DNA from: Lunularia cruciata
Lineage: Eukaryota > Streptophyta > Marchantiopsida > Lunulariales > Lunulariaceae
Direction of reading: 5' to 3'
NCBI GenBank assembly: GCA_948567375.1
Contig: OX419760.1
Location: forward strand, 50,220,001 to 50,284,000
Length of the DNA: 64,000 bases
Positions 63,247-64,000 of the stretch are shown here, piece after piece. How positions within the stretch are numbered: position 1 is the first letter of the stretch; every line of letters starts with the position of its first letter. The position numbers were made by a program, and so were the translations under genes. The notes under the pieces are model-generated. The model worked only from the letters and a program-made list of their open reading frames with translations, ran no database searches and was not told the DNA's origin.

Positions 63247-64000
63247 AAAGGCTACCGCGTAAGAAAAACGAAGGATGGGAAGATCCCATCAAGCCGTACA
63301 AGGGAGAGACAAAAAAGGTAACATGGGGCTAAGCCCCACTAGAGTCTATATGAGAAATCTGCCCCACCGCACCTATGATATCCGAGCTATGCAAGTCGTA
63401 CGGTCTACACACAACTGGAGCATCCGAAGAAACATCACCTAATGTGATTGCTCTCCTATGGGTTGCACCAGCCACTACCATCTATAGAGCAATGGACACA
63501 TGCTGTCTAAAATATGCTACAAAGTATGAGAGTGAGAGTGGTACCCCTTGACGCCTAACATGATAAGCTCTCGCACACTCCCTGACAAATGTGTCAAATG
63601 CCGTGGCCATCGCTCCATATAACTCCAAGGCTAGAGGAACAAAGAGGTGACCTTGCTGCATGCCCCTATACTTGGAGACCTTACAACCTACTGTTGCACT
63701 CGCCGCCCATCCAGGGGGATGGGTAATCACTCCCTCCAAAACTGTATCCCGCATAGGGTCCGTAACCACGACATCCGCTACTGTCACCTGATCATCTCGG
63801 ACCAAGTATAAGTCTGCCCTGACACGTGCCATCTGCAAAGCATACGAACGCTCCCTCTAAGCCAAGTATCCACTCTCTCGTGCCATAGCAAACACTATGT
63901 CTGTAATGGCATCATGGGTAGCTATCCTCTGTCCTCCAAAAGGACAGGCGTGTCATGTGGACCGCTGCTGCATCTAGTGTAGAACCACACTCACAAGTGA
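63247..64000 (-). mobile_element. 3' end of a non-LTR retrotransposon with restriction-like endonuclease domain, truncated by the window
   Basis: Minus-strand order: a zinc-ligand segment CECGSTLDAAAVH (about 63960), then a frame change, then the endonuclease-like domain, then the ORF stop TAG at 63329-63331 and a 3' tail to about 63247. The stop codon sits inside a palindrome (tggggcttagcccca). The tail contains the hairpin gatgggatcttcccatc and tacgcggtagcc, repeated elsewhere in the window. Elements of this kind insert by target-primed reverse transcription; the reverse transcriptase itself would lie to the right, outside the window. Confidence 0.75.
63329..64000 (-). pseudogene. C-terminal restriction-like endonuclease region of the non-LTR element, with premature stops
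   Basis: The domain reads VRADLYLVRDDQ, then VADVVVTDPM and KVSKYRGM, matching the R/K-x-D, D and K-x3-Y pattern of R2-type restriction-like endonucleases (PD-(D/E)xK fold). It continues HLFVPLALELYGAM and ECARAYHVRRQGVPLSLSYF. In-frame TAG codons at 63857-63859 and 63482-63484 interrupt it. After the second, 50 further codons run in frame to the presumed natural stop at 63329. A frame change lies near 63930. So this copy is dead, yet still easy to read. The family assignment rests on motif pattern and memory of related plant and algal elements. Confidence 0.65.

Overview
The window looks like nuclear DNA of a land plant. Five protein genes of standard plant or eukaryotic families are cut by GT-AG introns, and they sit in AT-rich DNA full of LTR-retrotransposons. 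One non-LTR retroelement has a restriction-like endonuclease type C-terminus that I associate more with algae and early-diverging plants than with flowering plants, so a bryophyte or similar lineage is my best guess. That is an inference; the species cannot be read from the sequence.

Layout. 0-12 kb (minus strand): the first coding exon of an Integrator subunit 4-like HEAT-repeat gene, running off the left edge, and a complete eight-exon POLD3 (DNA polymerase delta subunit 3) gene ending in a PCNA-binding box. 12-36 kb: a gene-free, repeat-rich block. Its core is an old chromodomain Gypsy element (16.5-28.2 kb) whose integrase is split by a younger chromodomain Gypsy element (21.1-26.7 kb). 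A solo LTR of the older family, with a perfect 5-bp target duplication, lies at 31.7-32.4 kb, among several tandem repeats. 36-52.5 kb (plus strand): three complete multi-exon genes in the same orientation. They are a RING1/IBR-like plus BIRC6/UBE2O-type E2 fusion, ALG7/GPT (first enzyme of dolichol-linked N-glycan assembly) and the exocyst subunit EXO84. 52.5-64 kb: gene-poor DNA with tandem duplications, a long miRNA-like foldback, and at the right edge (minus strand) the 3' end of the non-LTR retroelement.

A thread through the window is the 3' tail of that non-LTR element. Short or 5'-truncated copies occur at 34.7, 50.3 (inside an EXO84 intron), 54.5, 56.7, 63.15 and 63.3 kb. Several start at a small palindrome that overlaps the element's own stop codon, and the 34.7-kb copy is a mirror image around that point, as expected from cDNA snap-back.

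The host genes do not form a pathway cluster: transcription and RNA processing, DNA replication, ubiquitin transfer, ER glycosylation and exocytosis are all housekeeping roles. The least ordinary gene is the RBR-like/E2 fusion. Exon coordinates were deduced by eye from splice sites, reading phase and remembered family conservation, without alignment software.
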